A stretch of 64,000 bases of DNA, taken from the NCBI RefSeq assembly GCF_965215655.1, contig NZ_OZ244111.1:1550001-1614000 (forward strand), written 5' to 3'. The notes beneath the pieces were generated by a model. It saw nothing but the letters and a program-made list of their open reading frames with translations, was not told where the DNA came from and made no database searches. Of the stretch, positions 45,442 through 53,763 are shown piece after piece. Origin of the DNA: Nioella sp965215655. Its GTDB lineage: Bacteria > Pseudomonadota > Alphaproteobacteria > Rhodobacterales > Rhodobacteraceae. The position numbers were made by a program, and so were the translations under genes. Each line of letters starts with the position of its first letter. The first letter of the stretch is position 1.

Positions 45442-45822
45442 ATGCGTCATTCCATCAAAACCCTCACCCTTGTCCTCGCCCTCGCCGCCGGTTTTGCGGC
45501 GAAGGCCCAGGCCGACTGCCCGGGCCGGGCCGAGATCGACGTCACCGGGCGCGGAATCGCGCTCGACATCCACGAAGGCGATGGCTGCGGTGATCTTGTG
45601 GTCTGGGCCGACGGTCAGGGCCACCGTGCCATGATCGAGACTTCAGGCACAGCGCCACGGACCCAAGCCTTCATCCACGGATCCGGAGCACAGATCGACG
45701 TCCTGAACCCCGGAGCCGACGTCATGGTCTTCGCCGGAACCTGCCCTCCCGGTCACCGCCAGGTGCCGATCGTGGCGAACCCGAACACAGGCTTCGATCT
45801 TCGGATCTTGCGCTGCGATTGA
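45442..45822 (+). CDS. Small secreted curlin-like protein
   Basis: 126 residues with signal peptide (MRHSIKTLTLVLALAAGFAAKAQA) and a strong SD (AAGGAGG). The mature part has short glycine-spaced beta units: EIDVTGRGIALDIHEGDGCG, VVWADGQGHRAMIETSG, TQAFIHGSGAQIDVL. It is paralogous to 52973-53389 (same DV.G.G...D......GCG...GxG.R...ET.G pattern) but with fewer units and four cysteines. Second gene of a three-gene unit with the CsgH-like protein. Confidence 0.62.
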   Translation: MRHSIKTLTLVLALAAGFAAKAQADCPGRAEIDVTGRGIALDIHEGDGCGDLVVWADGQGHRAMIETSGTAPRTQAFIHGSGAQIDVLNPGADVMVFAGTCPPGHRQVPIVANPNTGFDLRILRCD

Positions 45823-45841
45823 CCCGATCCAGAAAGGAAAC

Positions 45842-46264
45842 ATGGACATGAGCATCGAGATTTCTTCCATCATGGGCGCGATCCTGCTGATCCTGACAGG
45901 TCCTCAGGCCAGCGCTCCACCCGCCCCCGAGCCTGCGGCGCCGATCCAGGCTCCGACGATCACGCAAACAACGGAACCACCGGCTGAGCTGACCTGTTCC
46001 CTAATGAATAATGTCGAGGAAGAGGCGCATCGTTACGAGGTGCGGCTTACTGCGGGTGACAGCCCCGCATCGGGCAGCTTCCGCTACAGTTTCGAACAGG
46101 GCGGCACCAGTCAGGTGCGGCTCGTCCGAGGGGGTAGCTTCAACCTCGCGCCGGGCGAAACCGTCACGCTCGGCAGCCAGCGCATCTCGCTGACGGGGAC
46201 CGAGCCACCAGAGCTCGAGATGCAGATCGACGGCGCGCCCGTCGCCTGTGGCCCTGCGCGTTGA
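45842..46264 (+). CDS. csgH: CsgH-like curli accessory protein
   Basis: 140 residues. N-terminal hydrophobic segment (ISSIMGAILLILTGPQASAPP), a proline-rich linker, then a beta-sandwich with CSLMNNVEEEAHRYEVRLTA, SGSFRYSFEQGGTSQ, RGGSFNLAPGETVTLG and a final CGPAR. This pattern, with the two flanking cysteines, fits the alphaproteobacterial CsgH family, which keeps curlin from fibrillating in the periplasm. CsgE, CsgF and CsgG are not in the window. The assignment rests on pattern memory. Confidence 0.65.
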   Translation: MDMSIEISSIMGAILLILTGPQASAPPAPEPAAPIQAPTITQTTEPPAELTCSLMNNVEEEAHRYEVRLTAGDSPASGSFRYSFEQGGTSQVRLVRGGSFNLAPGETVTLGSQRISLTGTEPPELEMQIDGAPVACGPAR

Positions 46265-46340
46265 CGCGCGCTGCGCGGGCCGGGACGACCTACCCGGCCC
46301 GTGCCGTTTCGCTTTCTACCGGAGCCAACCGATGCCGCCC

Positions 46341-47939
46341 CTAGCTCTCGCCTCCGTAGATCTGCATAAACACCTCGGCGAAGGTCGCGCGGTCGGTCGC
46401 GAAAGCTGTCGCAAGATCGCGCACGGCGAGCCAATCCAGCAACATGGCGATTTCCTCGCGCAACGGTCGAAGCCAGGGGGCGCCCTCCCGCAGCGCGGCA
46501 GTGATAGCCGGATCTTCCGCATCCTGCCGCCGGAACCCCACGCGGTTGACTGCGCGGAAGGCGCGTGCAAGCTCAGCCGCCTCGGGCGCGGCACGGACCA
46601 GCTCAGCCGCCGCAGCATAGTCGTTGCTCGTGTCTCGCAGCGCCGCGAGCACTATGTCGCGCAGGGAATCGAGCGCAAGCACCAGCCCATCCGCCGGGCT
46701 GCGGCGCAAGAGATCCCATGCGGCGGCCAGGTGCAGCCCTGCGATGGCCTCGTGGCGCGCCGACCAATCCTCGCGAACCGCCGCATAGTCTCGGATATCT
46801 TGCGGCAATCCGATCGCGGCGCCGCCGCGCGCGGCCTCGACGGCTCGGGCCTGCGCGGCGCCAAAGACCGCGAAACGCAGCCAGGTCAGCAGAAGCGCTG
46901 GCTCTGGCCGGGCATCCCCGAAGGCGCTGCTTCCCCTTGGATCGGGGGGGGTGCCCTCGGCGGGGGACGTTGCGGCAAAAGCGGTGGCCAGCACCGCATG
47001 CTCGCGCGCCGTGATCCATTTGACCGCCGCTGCCCCAGGGGCAGAAAGCATCGCCAAGGGCGATATCCAGGGGGCCATGTCAGCGCCATCCGCCCGCCCC
47101 TCCGCAACATCAAACCGTGCAAGGTCGATCCCGCCCTCTTCGTCGCTGGCCGAGGTGCTGAGCGGAATGTCGAGCGCGGCACCGGTAGCTGCCTCATCCA
47201 GCGCGATCCGGTAGGCCACGAGCTGCCGCACCGCGTTGCGCCACAACCGGAATCCGTCCGGCCCTTCACCCGCGGGGGCCTGTTCGCGCCAGAAGTCGAG
47301 GATGACCGCATCGTCGATGTCGCGAGCGGTGCCAACGCCACGCCCCTGCAAGAACCCGCGGATCACCCTGGCCTGGCGCAACAGATGCTCGCGCTGAAGG
47401 CGCGGATGCAGCCAGTCCAGCACCGCCTTGTGCAGGTGCCCCGCCACTTCTGCCGCCGAGACCGTGCCCCGCAGAAGCGGCGCCAGCAGATCCCGAACTT
47501 CGGCATATCCCAACATGGCCTGCGCGGCGTCAAGATAGGCCGCGGCAGCGGGCGCGCGACGCAGGTCGAAGATGAAGGCCGTCCCACCGGCAGCACGCAG
47601 ATGCGGCGCCTCCAGCACCAGCTTGGGGTCGCTGCGGCCGAACAGGCGCATGAATCCCCTGCTGCGCAGCACGGGCAGGCTGTCGTTAAGCGCCCCGACA
47701 TAGCCGTGCGGGTGCAGCGGATCGACCAGCGCTGCGAGACGAACAGCAAGATGTGCAAGGCCCGGCAGCGCCCGTCCACGACCCGCGAAACAGGCCAGAA
47801 GAAATGGCTGCAGCCGGGGGGGCACCCGGGGCTGTCCATCGGGGCCGGTCGCGCCGGTGATCGCCAGCACCAGATCGCGCAGTTCCTCGGCCCGGTCCGA
47901 AGACCGCGCTGGAAAGCGGATAACCTGAGCAGGTGCCAT
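46341..47939 (-). CDS. Alanine-rich helical protein of unknown function, divergent from the STAND gene
   Basis: 532 residues from ATG 47939 (MAPAQVIRFPARSSDRAEEL); the frame is open 114 codons further up but there overlaps the opposite gene. No signal peptide or membrane segment. Almost all predicted helix, with HEAT-like stretches (PFLLACFAGRGRALPGLAHLAVRLAAL; AEVRDLLAPLLRGTVSAAEVAGHLHKAVLDW). No enzyme motif seen. It shares an 88-bp divergent promoter region with the accessory gene and the STAND NTPase and is probably part of the same system. Confidence 0.65.
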   Translation of the reverse strand: MAPAQVIRFPARSSDRAEELRDLVLAITGATGPDGQPRVPPRLQPFLLACFAGRGRALPGLAHLAVRLAALVDPLHPHGYVGALNDSLPVLRSRGFMRLFGRSDPKLVLEAPHLRAAGGTAFIFDLRRAPAAAAYLDAAQAMLGYAEVRDLLAPLLRGTVSAAEVAGHLHKAVLDWLHPRLQREHLLRQARVIRGFLQGRGVGTARDIDDAVILDFWREQAPAGEGPDGFRLWRNAVRQLVAYRIALDEAATGAALDIPLSTSASDEEGGIDLARFDVAEGRADGADMAPWISPLAMLSAPGAAAVKWITAREHAVLATAFAATSPAEGTPPDPRGSSAFGDARPEPALLLTWLRFAVFGAAQARAVEAARGGAAIGLPQDIRDYAAVREDWSARHEAIAGLHLAAAWDLLRRSPADGLVLALDSLRDIVLAALRDTSNDYAAAAELVRAAPEAAELARAFRAVNRVGFRRQDAEDPAITAALREGAPWLRPLREEIAMLLDWLAVRDLATAFATDRATFAEVFMQIYGGES

Positions 47940-47966
47940 GCGCGCCGGTGTCCTTCGATTGCCTGT

Positions 47967-47985
47967 TTTGCGCGGATCGCGCAAA
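47967..47985. promoter_or_regulatory. Palindrome in the divergent promoter of the STAND unit
   Basis: TTTGCGCGGATCGCGCAAA, 7-bp arms around GGATC, 28 bp before the minus-strand start and 43 bp before the plus-strand start. Placed to control both directions. Binding protein unknown. Confidence 0.4.
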
Positions 47986-48027
47986 CTGTCCCCGATCCTA
48001 TTGCACCACCGGCACGGAGCAAGACCG

Positions 48028-48585
48028 ATGAGTGACCTTTTCGATAACGCCGACCGCCTTTTCGTGGCAAGCCGCAGCCTGCAGGAAGCGCAGGCCGAAG
48101 CCTTCGGGCAGGTGCAGGTCGGAATCGGACAGCTATATGCGCTGCTTACCGACCCGGACCTGCCCGACGCCCGGATACTTCTGGCACTTATTGGCGAAAG
48201 GCCCCGTCTGCGGCGTGACTTCATGGCATTACAACGCGACCTTGCGCTTTTCTCTCTGCCGCAGCAGGCCGCCGCCGCCACTGATGACCGGCTGTCGGAG
48301 CGCGCCTTTCCCGGCGGCCGGATCAGCCTCGTTCCGGCTCGCCGTGGGGGGCAGGTTTATCTGACGATCGCTTTCGACGATCCCGTCCCTGCGGGCCCTC
48401 TGATGCTGATCGCCAGTGCCCCGGACGGTAGCCTCCAGCGCCGTGCCCTGCCTGCCGCCGACCCAGAAGGCGCGGTGTTCACCGTGCTAGACCCCTCGGC
48501 GCCGGATGACGCCGGGCTGATCGCGGCCCTGCAATCTCCGAAAGGTAGTGCGACACTGCTACCTGCACGTGAGGCACCGGGATGA
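48028..48585 (+). CDS. Accessory protein of the STAND unit
   Basis: 185 residues from ATG 48028 (MSDLFDNADRLFVASRSLQE). N-terminal half is helical (residues 1-80); the second half is beta-rich (GGRISLVPARRGGQVYLTIAFDDPVPAGPLMLIASAPDG), like an immunoglobulin-type or carboxypeptidase-regulatory fold. No catalytic motif. Its stop overlaps the ATG of the STAND gene (ATGA), so the two products are made together. Unknown family. Confidence 0.65.
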   Translation: MSDLFDNADRLFVASRSLQEAQAEAFGQVQVGIGQLYALLTDPDLPDARILLALIGERPRLRRDFMALQRDLALFSLPQQAAAATDDRLSERAFPGGRISLVPARRGGQVYLTIAFDDPVPAGPLMLIASAPDGSLQRRALPAADPEGAVFTVLDPSAPDDAGLIAALQSPKGSATLLPAREAPG

Positions 48586-51500
48586 GCGGCGGACCTGATA
48601 CCACCTGCGTCGAGCTGGCGATCCCGACGACCGGGACAACGGCACGCATCCTCTACCTAGCGCAGGAAGACGCGCGGCTCGGCCGCTCAACCATCTGCAT
48701 CGGCGGCAGCGCGCAACAGGCCGGGGTTGACCGCGACTACAACGCCTTTGTGCGCCAACCCACGGGACCAATCGAGAAGCTGTTCGGCCATGCCGCCTGG
48801 CGAGCGGATGTCTCGGATCCGGTGGACGCAGGACAAAGCTGGCAGCTTGCGCTGTTCCTCGCCCATGCGATCAATGCCGCAGGGCGGTTGCACATGGCGC
48901 TGGCTGACACGCCGCATCCGCCCAGTCTGCGGGTCTGGGCCACGGGTACAGTGGATACGCTCGGGCTTCGGGTGGGTGCCATCGGCCATGTCGAGACCAA
49001 GGCACGGCACATCCTGGAAGAGGCTCGCCCGGGCCTGTTCCTTTTGCCCGCCGAAAACCTGCCCGAGATCGCCCCGACACTGCGAGAGGCGCTAAAAAAG
49101 CAAGGCGTCCAGCTGATCCCGGTTGCCAACGCGGGCGAGGCGGTGGCGGCACTCGGCCTCCCGCCTCTACCGCAGGCGCAGGCGGCCTCATCCCAAGGCT
49201 CTTCGAGCGGAAAGGCCTGGAACGAACGTCCCTTTCGCGGGCTGGAAGCTTTCGAGGCCCGCCACCGCCCGATCTTCTTCGGCCGCGCCCGCGCCCGCGA
49301 GGAAGCGACCGAACGGATGCGCCGCACCATGGCGTGTGGCACCGCCTTCCTGTTGGTGCATGGCAACTCGGGCGTCGGCAAATCCTCTCTGGCCATGGCA
49401 GGGTTAGCCGAGGATATCACCAGCGGCGCCCGTGAAGGTGCGCCGTGGACGAGCGTGGTGCTGCGCTTCGACGCGGCCCTGCCGCCAGACACCGCGCTGC
49501 GAAATGCGCTGGCCGAGGCCATGGGCGGCTCTACACCGGAAAGCGGGCAGGAAGTGCAGTCACTTGCGGCGGCGCTGGACCGGCAGGGCGTCCGCACGTT
49601 GTTGCTGATCCTCGATCAGTTGGAACAGGCGTTGCTCCAGCCCGATACGGAGGCCGCGGCATCGATGGCCGCGCTGGTATCGGAATTGGCCCGCAGCGGG
49701 CGGGCGGCCTGCCTTGCGACGCTGCGCACCGACAGGTTCGACTTGCTCAACAACCTGCCCGAACTCGCCGCACTGGCAGATGGCGATCGGCTCTACCGTC
49801 TTGCGCCACCCAGCCTAGGAGAGCTGGGGCAAATCATCCGAAGCCCGATGGCGCTGGCCGGGTTGCGCTTCGAAGAGGCCGATGCCGACCTGTCTGACCG
49901 TCTGGCCGAACTTGCCCTCGCCAGCCCCGACAGCCTGCCCCTGCTACAGATTGTGCTGACGCGCCTTGCCGATCTGGCTGATGAGTCCGGGGTGATTCCC
50001 GCAGGCTCCTACGACCGCATCGGCGGTTTTGAGGGGGTCGTCAACCGGTGGGCCGACGCGGTGATAGACGATCTCGAGGCGGAGGGCCTTAGCCCGGCAG
50101 AGATCGACCGCGCATTGGCCGAGCTAGTGGCCGTTGACACCGAAACCGGGCGCGGAAACGCTCGCTCGGCCCGTGTGGAAGGAGCGGAGCCCGCTCGCAT
50201 GGCGGTATTCGACCAGTTGGTCGAGGCGCGACTTGCGGTCGTGCGCGGACATGGCCCCAACCGGTATGTCCTGCTTGCGCATGAGGCGCTGATCCGCAAC
50301 TGGCCACGGCTTTCTGCCCTAGTGCAAACCCTTGGCAGCGAGTTGGAACTGCGCGACCGGCTGGAAGTGACAGCGCGGCAATGGGACCGAGACGGGCGGC
50401 CTCCGTCAGACCTGCTGCGCCATCGCGGACGGCTCGATGCGGGCGAGGATCTGGTTGCCGGGCAACTGACTTACCTGTCACCGCTGGCGCTCGACTTTCT
50501 CGCCCGCTCGCGCACGGCGGTCAAAGCCGAAGCAGAGGCCGAGGAAGAGGAATTGCGTCTGGGCGCGCGCCGGGCGCGGATCACGGCAGGCGCCGCGGTG
50601 GCAGCGCTGCTGGTGGTTGCGGGGGTGGCCTTCTGGGCGCTGGAACAGCGCAACGCAGCAGTCACCCAGACCCGCATTGCCGAGCGGCAGGCGGTGGACC
50701 TGGCACAGGCGCTCGATCTTGCCGCCACGCGCGAGATCGAGGCCGAGACGGCGCGAACGCTGGCGGAATCCCGGCTGCAACAAGCCGAAGCCGCAACCCG
50801 GCTGGCCGAAAGGCGCGCCGATCTGCTGACGCTGGAAAGCGCCCCCGATATCGCCGCCGAGGGCCACCGAGACGCGGCACTGTTGACCGCATTGGCCGCC
50901 AGCGCCGCCTTCGTCGATGACGACACCCCGCCCCACGCGGTTCTGATGTCGCTGGAGGACACGCTGCAGAGCGTGGTGCAGCGGACGGTCATCGCCGTTC
51001 CGGCAGACAGCACCGGACAAGAATTCCGCGACGGGTTTTTCCTGCACTCTTCCGGCACTGGCACCCTGTCTCGCGCGTTGCCTGATGGCACACTGCGGAA
51101 TCTCGGCCCGCTCGACGGACGGCTGATGGGGATCTTCGATGCGCTCGATCCCCCGGGCGCGATGATCGCGATGGACAATGCTGGGGTGCTAGAGATACAT
51201 GGACTCGATCCCGAAACCGGGCCGACCGGGCTGCTCTTCTCGCTTCCCGGCCTGATTGAGGGGGCCGATTACAGCACGCTGACGATTAACCCCGACGGCA
51301 TCGGGCTGATCGAGCAGAGCCTCTATACCACCGACTATACTGAAATCGCGTCCCTGAGCGCCGTCTTTTCCATCCCGCGCGGCGAGATGCGCGAAGTCAG
51401 CGGCTTTCCTCCGAGGCTACGATTCATGCCAGACGGGCAGAGTCTGGCCGTCGCGGAGGCCACCGACGAGAGCGAGGACATCGAAGCCTATCGCGCGATT

Positions 51501-52895
51501 GGCGTGCAGACCCTGCAATGGGAGGACGTGCCAGCCGGAACACTGTGCAGTTTCCACAACCGCGGCGGCGGCATCTTCGGCGCGTGGGACGAGGATCTGT
51601 GGTTGATCGAACGCCTCTTTACCGATGCGCTAGAGCTTGAGCACGATCCGGGCGCGATGCGCTGCTGGCTGTCGGGCGAACATCTGCTGCTGTCGTCGGC
51701 CATGAACACGTCTGCCGGGCGTTATGCCGCAAACATCGTGGTTCGCCTTGGCCAAGTCGATGCCTTGCAGGAAGCCGTGGCGAACGCGCCGATTTCTGAC
51801 TGGCGCACAGACGACGGTGGGCTCGACCTGATCTCCAACTCTCAAGATTTCCCCGAAACTGAACCTCTAGGTTTCACCCCGACAGTTCTCGAGGAGTTCG
51901 CCATGCTCGACTGGCGGGTCCGGGACGTGACGCTGCGGTTCGAATACGAAGAACCGCGCCACTTCCGCATGCCGCGGGAAATCTCGGCGGCGGGGTTGCT
52001 GAGCGTGCGCCAGGCGGCGGTTCTGCTCAACCCCGCTCCGGCTTCCGAGATGACCGAACTCGTGCTGATCGACTGGACCGCAGATGGGCCCTTTGCGCCG
52101 GAACCGCTTAACGAGTGGGCGCGCGCGGAACTGGGCCTCCCCGCCTTCGACCTGAACGCGCTGCCAGCCGACTGGCGCCCCGAATTTCCGCCATGTGCGC
52201 CCTGGTATGGCGGGGCGCCTGTGGCCACGCTCGACCTCAACGAAATCCCCTTCGAGGACCGGGGTGATGCGCTGATCTTCTCCCCCGAAACGGGAGAGCC
52301 ACCGCTCGTCCTGCCTGCGCCGCTTGACATGGGCTGTGCCTCGCTCAGCCCCGATGGCGCGTTCTTTGCGATCTGGCATGACGAGGCTATTCACGTACTC
52401 GCCCGCGATGGCACGTCCTTCGGCAGCATCCCGAGCGCCTGGTTCCGCATGGGAACCCGGCTTTTACCAACCGGGGACGGCCCTCCCGACGTGCTGGCCC
52501 CCGATTTCGGCCTGACACTGAACCTGTGGCACTGGCGCGATGGAGACTGGGTGGCGCAGCCGCTTCTTCAGATGCCCGACCCGATCTCGATGGCCGATGT
52601 CGATCTTGCAACGAACCGCGCGCTGGTGACAATTGCCCTAGGCGGGCGCGAGTTCCGTTCGGTTCTCTATTCCCTCGAAGAGGATCGCATCTGGCGCGAC
52701 CTTGGCACGGGATATAGGGAACATTTCGCCGCCTTCCTTCCTGACGGGCAGATCCTGAACGCCATGTCCGCCATGCGCTTTCTCTCGCCGAGCTTCTCGC
52801 TGGAGGAGTACCGCAGCCTTGCGCGCGAGGCGCTCTCGCCGCTTTGCGCCTTCGATGGCGATGACCCGACCATCTCACCCTGTTGGCGCGAGTGA
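48582..52895 (+). CDS. Lon-like protease / nSTAND NTPase / membrane / beta-rich fusion protein
   Basis: 1437 residues. Residues 1-195 look like the proteolytic domain of Lon (S16): GQSWQLALFLAHA aligns with the catalytic Ser region (Ser86), and ATGTVDTLGLRVGAIGHVETK with TGEITLRG..PIGGLKEK, giving Lys140 at the place of the catalytic Lys; FLLPAENLPE follows as in Lon. At 217 the nSTAND1 entry RPFRGLEAFEARHRPIFFGR begins, with Walker A GNSGVGKSS (261-269) and Walker B LLILDQLEQ. A helical STAND region runs to about 640, then one transmembrane helix (about 667-687), a coiled coil (690-750) and about 680 residues of beta-rich, propeller-like sequence as sensor candidate. Inferred: NTP-controlled protease switched on by a ligand; target unknown. 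Confidence 0.75.
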   Translation: MSGGPDTTCVELAIPTTGTTARILYLAQEDARLGRSTICIGGSAQQAGVDRDYNAFVRQPTGPIEKLFGHAAWRADVSDPVDAGQSWQLALFLAHAINAAGRLHMALADTPHPPSLRVWATGTVDTLGLRVGAIGHVETKARHILEEARPGLFLLPAENLPEIAPTLREALKKQGVQLIPVANAGEAVAALGLPPLPQAQAASSQGSSSGKAWNERPFRGLEAFEARHRPIFFGRARAREEATERMRRTMACGTAFLLVHGNSGVGKSSLAMAGLAEDITSGAREGAPWTSVVLRFDAALPPDTALRNALAEAMGGSTPESGQEVQSLAAALDRQGVRTLLLILDQLEQALLQPDTEAAASMAALVSELARSGRAACLATLRTDRFDLLNNLPELAALADGDRLYRLAPPSLGELGQIIRSPMALAGLRFEEADADLSDRLAELALASPDSLPLLQIVLTRLADLADESGVIPAGSYDRIGGFEGVVNRWADAVIDDLEAEGLSPAEIDRALAELVAVDTETGRGNARSARVEGAEPARMAVFDQLVEARLAVVRGHGPNRYVLLAHEALIRNWPRLSALVQTLGSELELRDRLEVTARQWDRDGRPPSDLLRHRGRLDAGEDLVAGQLTYLSPLALDFLARSRTAVKAEAEAEEEELRLGARRARITAGAAVAALLVVAGVAFWALEQRNAAVTQTRIAERQAVDLAQALDLAATREIEAETARTLAESRLQQAEAATRLAERRADLLTLESAPDIAAEGHRDAALLTALAASAAFVDDDTPPHAVLMSLEDTLQSVVQRTVIAVPADSTGQEFRDGFFLHSSGTGTLSRALPDGTLRNLGPLDGRLMGIFDALDPPGAMIAMDNAGVLEIHGLDPETGPTGLLFSLPGLIEGADYSTLTINPDGIGLIEQSLYTTDYTEIASLSAVFSIPRGEMREVSGFPPRLRFMPDGQSLAVAEATDESEDIEAYRAIGVQTLQWEDVPAGTLCSFHNRGGGIFGAWDEDLWLIERLFTDALELEHDPGAMRCWLSGEHLLLSSAMNTSAGRYAANIVVRLGQVDALQEAVANAPISDWRTDDGGLDLISNSQDFPETEPLGFTPTVLEEFAMLDWRVRDVTLRFEYEEPRHFRMPREISAAGLLSVRQAAVLLNPAPASEMTELVLIDWTADGPFAPEPLNEWARAELGLPAFDLNALPADWRPEFPPCAPWYGGAPVATLDLNEIPFEDRGDALIFSPETGEPPLVLPAPLDMGCASLSPDGAFFAIWHDEAIHVLARDGTSFGSIPSAWFRMGTRLLPTGDGPPDVLAPDFGLTLNLWHWRDGDWVAQPLLQMPDPISMADVDLATNRALVTIALGGREFRSVLYSLEEDRIWRDLGTGYREHFAAFLPDGQILNAMSAMRFLSPSFSLEEYRSLAREALSPLCAFDGDDPTISPCWRE

Positions 52896-52972
52896 AAAAA
52901 GCACCCTGTCCCTCCGCTTCTACCAGGTAGCCGGAAGGTTCCGGCACCGACACAAGAAACGGAGACCAAATC

Positions 52973-53389
52973 ATGCGTATTACTTCCCTCGTGCCCTACT
53001 TTCTCACCCTCTGTCTTGCCGCCCCTCCGGCGCTTGCCTGCGGCGACGTCTATATGGACGTGCGCGGCGTAGGCCATGTGGTCGACGTGATCGACAATGG
53101 CTGCGGCACCTACCTCAGCGGGTCCGTCAACGGTGCGGGCAACCGGTTGCTGGCAGAGACGACCGGTGCCTACGGTACCCAGATACTGAGCCAGTCCGGA
53201 ACTGGGTTGCAGATGCACAGCCGCACTGGCGGCGTTGGGGCGTCCATTGCAGCCCATCAGCAGGGCCACAATCTGTCAGCCAGCATCGTGGCAAGCGATG
53301 GTGCGCAGGTCGCGGTTGTCCAGCGCGGCACCAACAGCACGGCCAACGTACAGGTGAACGGGCCCAACGTGGTGCGGATCCAACAGTGA
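52973..53389 (+). CDS. Curlin-like secreted repeat protein
   Basis: 138 residues. Signal peptide MRITSLVPYFLTLCLAAPPALA, then ACGDVYMDVRGVGHVVDVID and five to six short curlin-type units ending in Q/N (YGTQILSQSGTGLQMHSRTG, ASIAAHQQGHNLSASIVASD, AQVAVVQRGTNSTANVQVNG, PNVVRIQQ). Such glutamine- and asparagine-spaced repeats build the amyloid core of CsgA and CsgB. Paralogue of 45442-45822. Last gene before the terminator at 53398, 77 bp after the STAND gene. Confidence 0.72.
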   Translation: MRITSLVPYFLTLCLAAPPALACGDVYMDVRGVGHVVDVIDNGCGTYLSGSVNGAGNRLLAETTGAYGTQILSQSGTGLQMHSRTGGVGASIAAHQQGHNLSASIVASDGAQVAVVQRGTNSTANVQVNGPNVVRIQQ

Positions 53390-53397
53390 CGCTATTG

Positions 53398-53426
53398 GCG
53401 GGCGGTCCGGTGACGAGACCGCCCGC
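53398..53426 (+). terminator. Hairpin after the curlin-like gene
   Basis: Perfect 10-bp stem GCGGGCGGTC / GACCGCCCGC with a 9-nt loop, 8 bp after the stop codon. Confidence 0.75.
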
Positions 53427-53440
53427 TTAACTGACGCGCG

Positions 53441-53470
53441 CCCCAGCTGAATGCCTGGGGCTTCTTTTAT
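53441..53470 (+). terminator. Second terminator-like hairpin
   Basis: CCCCAG / CTGGGG stem with an 8-nt loop, followed by CTTCTTTTATT. Together with the hairpin at 53398 it forms a double terminator. The next 257 bp to 53727 are AT-rich and hold no recognisable gene. Confidence 0.65.
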
Positions 53471-53727
53471 TATGTGATTGCCCAATATTTTATTTTGAAC
53501 CGCGCAGGGATAGGCGTCCAAGTAAAGTGCTCTTCCGCGAAGAAACGGTTTGGATTGGTTCCTGACAATGCTGTTGTTCATTGCCTTGCTACCCAGGCCC
53601 AATCAATGATGGATGTGCGCTAATCATGTAGCGAGATGTGTAGCTAAAGTAATGAAAATCCCGCCCCAACTCCGCACGCGCTGCGGAAATTGTCGATGTT
53701 TAAAGAGAAAACGGCGGATTATTCAGT

Positions 53728-53762
53728 TTTTAGCAATCGCTAGGAGCGGTAGACCATGTCGG
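53728..53762 (+). repeat. Inverted repeat, left arm, at the integrase 3' end
   Basis: 35 bp (TTTTAGCAATCGCTAGGAGC then GGTAGACCATGTCGG) that equal the reverse complement of 54933-54967 at 34 of 35 positions. The arm contains a copy of the integrase start codon region and ends one base before the integrase stop codon. Weaker likeness extends outward to about 53722. Confidence 0.9.
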
Positions 53763-53763
53763 T

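Noticed and set aside
46248..48035. 595-codon plus-strand open frame opposite the helical protein
   Set aside because: Basic, Pro/Arg-rich shadow. The minus frame has normal codon bias, a coherent helical protein and a start fitting the divergent promoter, so I chose it, though neither side has a recognised family.
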